The notes under the pieces were generated by a model. It was not told the DNA's origin. It saw only the letters and a program-made list of their open reading frames with translations, and ran no database searches. The position numbers were made by a program, and so were the translations under genes. 64,000 nt of DNA from Methanohalobium evestigatum Z-7303 (lineage in GTDB: Archaea > Halobacteriota > Methanosarcinia > Methanosarcinales > Methanosarcinaceae): assembly GCF_000196655.1 (NCBI RefSeq), contig NC_014253.1:1116001-1180000 (forward strand). Direction: 5' to 3'. Positions 62,401 to 64,000 of the stretch are shown here, in pieces (the first letter of the stretch is position 1; every line of letters starts with the position of its first letter).

Positions 62401-63759
62401 GCAAAAAGTCCTGCTAATAAAATAGGCAAAACTGGAAATATATATCAAATAAAGACACATAATTCTCGAGATGTTATACAGGGATATCTAAAATATCAGA
62501 TTTCAAGTAACAGTTATATAGAATCACCTCTGGAAATAACTGTGCCAAAAATAACCTGGTATATCGAAGGTTTGCCTGATAAATATTCTAATGTGTATAC
62601 TGAAAAAGTTGAGATTCCTGAAAGGATATTAGAAAACTCTGCAGTGAACAATTTACAATTAACAGTTAATATTCCTTATGATATTAATGGTACAAGTGAG
62701 TTGTCACTTAGTGGAACCAGCCAATACGTGAAATCAAAAATCAAAAACAAGTCGGTAACTTTCAAATTATCAGTATTTATTGATACTATAAAATCAAGTG
62801 CAAACCCCTTAAATGTGTTCAAATTCAGTTTACTTAAAAGTAGAGATTTGAAAGATATCACCCTTTTTTATGTGAAAAAATGGCACGTCAAAAACATAGA
62901 ATGCAGTGATAGAAAACAAGATGGCAAACATCTATTCGAAATCTCATGGTCTGAAGAAGGCTATGAAGATAGTAAACATCTCATACTGTGGGATTTAAAA
63001 TATGGGAGTAATGTCTATGAAGAAGAATTAGATGATGGGATTCAATCAACCTCTTTTGAAATAGACGAAGATAAGTTAAAACCAGGTAGATATTTAATTC
63101 ATTTTGGTAAAGGAGATGGATGGGAACCTATAGTGTTCCCTGGTGAAAATGCGTTAAATACGAAAGAAATCTATTTGAATATAAAAGACACCGACATTAT
63201 AGAATACGCAAAAAGAAAATTCAATAATGGTGACTATAAAGAATCTATATTATACTACAAAAGAGCATCTGAGTCTGATAAAAATCTCGAATCTTCATGG
63301 TCGCATAAAATTTATAATAGCTTCATCTATATGGGTGAATATAAAAAAGCAATAGATGTCTATTATTATCTTCTTACAAACGATTCTCATCTAAATGATA
63401 CAGATTGTTCTAATATTTCTTTTGGACTCATTAATATCGCTAAAAATGAAAGATACAATAATACATTGGATATTGAAGATAATATCAATTTACTTTTATT
63501 ATTTTCTTATATATTGAAACATAATAGTTCTTTTAAGAGGTCTGCTTTATGTATCAAAGATAAAAAGAGTATATTATTCAAATTGATTCATGGATTACAG
63601 TATAGATATCCTGAAAAATCTATTATCATAAAAGATGATTTTGAATCAGGAAATTATACTGAAGCGTTTGATACTTTGTACGAATTAGCATACGATTTGG
63701 GTACTGGAAATCCTTTAACTATGCAAATTGTTAATTCTTCGAGTCCAGAGTCAAATTAA
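59419..63759 (+). CDS. Very large coiled-coil protein next to a DUF1998-type helicase; candidate defence protein
   Basis: 1446 residues, no signal peptide or membrane helix. An N-terminal helical domain (about 1-160, with YPCTLACFLVWEGILGYKKG and YVTNILFQGIIPNSCL) is followed by long coiled coils (about 165-600), several beta-rich modules (about 620-1290) and a TPR-like C-terminal region (AKRKFNNGDYKESILYYKRA, EYKKAIDVYYYLL). No catalytic motif is seen. A helicase gene begins 15 bases after the stop, so they form an operon. This two-gene plan (a giant unknown protein plus a DUF1998 helicase) resembles Druantia type III (DruH-DruE); homology to DruH could not be tested. Confidence 0.75.
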   Translation: MIESCSNIGTCEQSLSSNVKKGCFIGEFPISDDDICKIEQFIVENLSSNYHDIVSLSRKYPCTLACFLVWEGILGYKKGDYWSRIEDITGYLNPNQKTNLGDSFLSFLKRNDLPYKDMKYAHKYVTNILFQGIIPNSCLNSFFSNMLIPLHKKEFFNYDFEEVKSFFRDWKKYESEIEEIENKIEDLKINKDYYLNELEEIETIISIWDTVIKLNNVESELNNQFNFNFLLDYKSPSKNQIVIEDLEYLKKEYLQDAKYFKLYDFTILNHSDLINKSYNIFLELDDKDKRLEALNNKLAIVEERLDKLSTELFYRTWNNQDIEYLKNLPFNQLKSDIEYYNKLVNDENDKLKSKNIAGIISLLKKKFSNNSFLNKFFYYGQKEKLDTYSNIFQLLEPLPIDKEKLENPETELVDNLNQFLAYHEDYNKHKGDIELINSQYEDSLADLKQISQNSHLGLNDYTRENISDLKQKLGKLQEYKDKTSSEKEKLDYVLDIIGKNFDFGNTQFDFLIKIDKIINVKKDLLNNYHGIDKLITKIEETDKSGYSKNYYLSKKDELDNTIKDIKSQVSELNRDLELKEKHFVYLDKPVRRFFLYGEEFAEKFLHESVLLLNNFVNGKYSKPKFFYLPPRIIDNFESWWNKYGKDHLERSKNNQSNDTVIKFKSPVIYLDDFDNLKVYLPSQYLIKEGFNPDNNYYLSIKPTDSEYGINQPLKIYDFSENLLETEEIDLSLDKISHFYEFKLLKDDDVIKTWDVKQNPDTKYTLYFFDYKSRRMIQNDTLPRNKVIIISDYGVGIYPNVALEKGNLRFGNDPYVYNTVNLNSVDDLFLVDEQENYERLPLSKKQPKKPKLTDLNILELATSNGNNIHFGSPPSIEINLDDHEEIENWKISIVNEENTDQQYHHRLDEINDILQFNIDGTCKIPLSSARFNDEPLFGNFKIRLKNKLLNVDETFNLCIVPHLDIKFNKSIFLPESIMNSKVVASIETSDKVTFKAKSPANKIGKTGNIYQIKTHNSRDVIQGYLKYQISSNSYIESPLEITVPKITWYIEGLPDKYSNVYTEKVEIPERILENSAVNNLQLTVNIPYDINGTSELSLSGTSQYVKSKIKNKSVTFKLSVFIDTIKSSANPLNVFKFSLLKSRDLKDITLFYVKKWHVKNIECSDRKQDGKHLFEISWSEEGYEDSKHLILWDLKYGSNVYEEELDDGIQSTSFEIDEDKLKPGRYLIHFGKGDGWEPIVFPGENALNTKEIYLNIKDTDIIEYAKRKFNNGDYKESILYYKRASESDKNLESSWSHKIYNSFIYMGEYKKAIDVYYYLLTNDSHLNDTDCSNISFGLINIAKNERYNNTLDIEDNINLLLLFSYILKHNSSFKRSALCIKDKKSILFKLIHGLQYRYPEKSIIIKDDFESGNYTEAFDTLYELAYDLGTGNPLTMQIVNSSSPESN

Positions 63760-63774
63760 TAACGGTGTTTAATA

Positions 63775-64000
63775 ATGTCTATCGACCCTATTGAAGCAAC
63801 AAAACAGATAACTGATAAATATTGTTCATACTTAAGTACCAATTTTTACCTAAACGACACAGAATTACAAGAAAAATTTCAAAACAAACTTGAACCTGAA
63901 ATATTTGTCAAAGGACCCATTTTGGAAGCTACACCTCCTTTTGAGAAAGGAAATACATTAAAAGACTTGATTAATGAGGGATTGTTATCTAAAAAATTCG
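63775..64000 (+). CDS. DEAD/DEAH (YprA/DUF1998-type) helicase, N-terminal part, cut by window end
   Basis: 75 residues seen: MSIDPIEATKQITDKY, then KGPILEATPPFEKG and LKDLINEGLLSKKF. This is the typical opening of archaeal helicases of the YprA/DUF1998 type, which occur in Druantia and related defence loci. The helicase motifs themselves are outside the window. GGTG lies before the ATG; 15 bases after the upstream stop. Confidence 0.7.
   Translation, partial: MSIDPIEATKQITDKYCSYLSTNFYLNDTELQEKFQNKLEPEIFVKGPILEATPPFEKGNTLKDLINEGLLSKKF

Noticed and set aside
1-64000. tRNA, rRNA genes and CRISPR arrays
   Set aside because: Scanned by eye for T-loop motifs, rRNA signatures and regularly spaced repeats; none found, though a tRNA could be missed without a program.

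Overview
The window looks like chromosomal DNA of an AT-rich, methylotrophic (Methanosarcinaceae-type, possibly halophilic) methanogenic archaeon. Evidence: an archaeal transcription factor B, XPB helicase with Bax1 nuclease, a TrmB regulator, an F420-dependent sulfite reductase-like protein, archaeal C-terminal sorting tails (VPXXXP and PGF type), two proteins with the methanogen output domain (MetOD1), and almost no TAG stop codons, as expected of a genome that can decode UAG as pyrrolysine. The species assignment is inference.

Layout. 1-24 kb is signal transduction: the tail of an IS-broken histidine kinase, three further large PAS kinases, a DUF4870 membrane protein with a lipoprotein, a response regulator and a PAS protein that both end in MetOD1 and flank a zinc-ribbon protein, then TFB, an IscB element, two more PAS kinases and a TnpB element. 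24-33 kb holds a secreted CrtC/AttH-like protein, TnpB elements, and a DUF134 / zinc-ribbon / radical SAM operon converging on a truncated DUF5320 gene; a DUF169 gene is split cleanly by another TnpB element. 33-37 kb carries Bax1-XPB and a UspA protein. 37-39.3 kb is a gene graveyard (PGF-CTERM tail, frameshifted FG-GAP protein, fused IS607 remnant, P-type ATPase scrap). 39-44 kb has TrmB divergent from an ABC exporter, and an Fsr-type reductase. 44-53 kb has a methyltransferase with an in-frame UAG, two DUF234 ATPases, secreted proteins, and nucleotidyltransferase/HEPN genes. 53-59 kb alternates tnpB copies, repeats and toxin-antitoxin genes. 59.4 kb to the end is a putative operon of a 1446-residue coiled-coil protein and a DUF1998/YprA-type helicase that runs out of the window and may be a defence system of the Druantia III kind.

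The accessory DNA is dominated by IS200/IS605-type elements carrying only tnpB or iscB (no Y1 tnpA is visible) and by several families of dispersed intergenic repeats, named here R1 to R5. Several junctions can be read to the base because the empty site or host reading frame can be rebuilt: IscB inside an R2 repeat, TnpB inside DUF169, and TnpB inside a kinase. Two R1 copies carry the same 85-bp core in opposite orientation between perfect 10-bp inverted repeats.

Limits: all family names come from reading motifs; no database search or folding program was run. Start codons were chosen from ribosome binding sites and motif positions.
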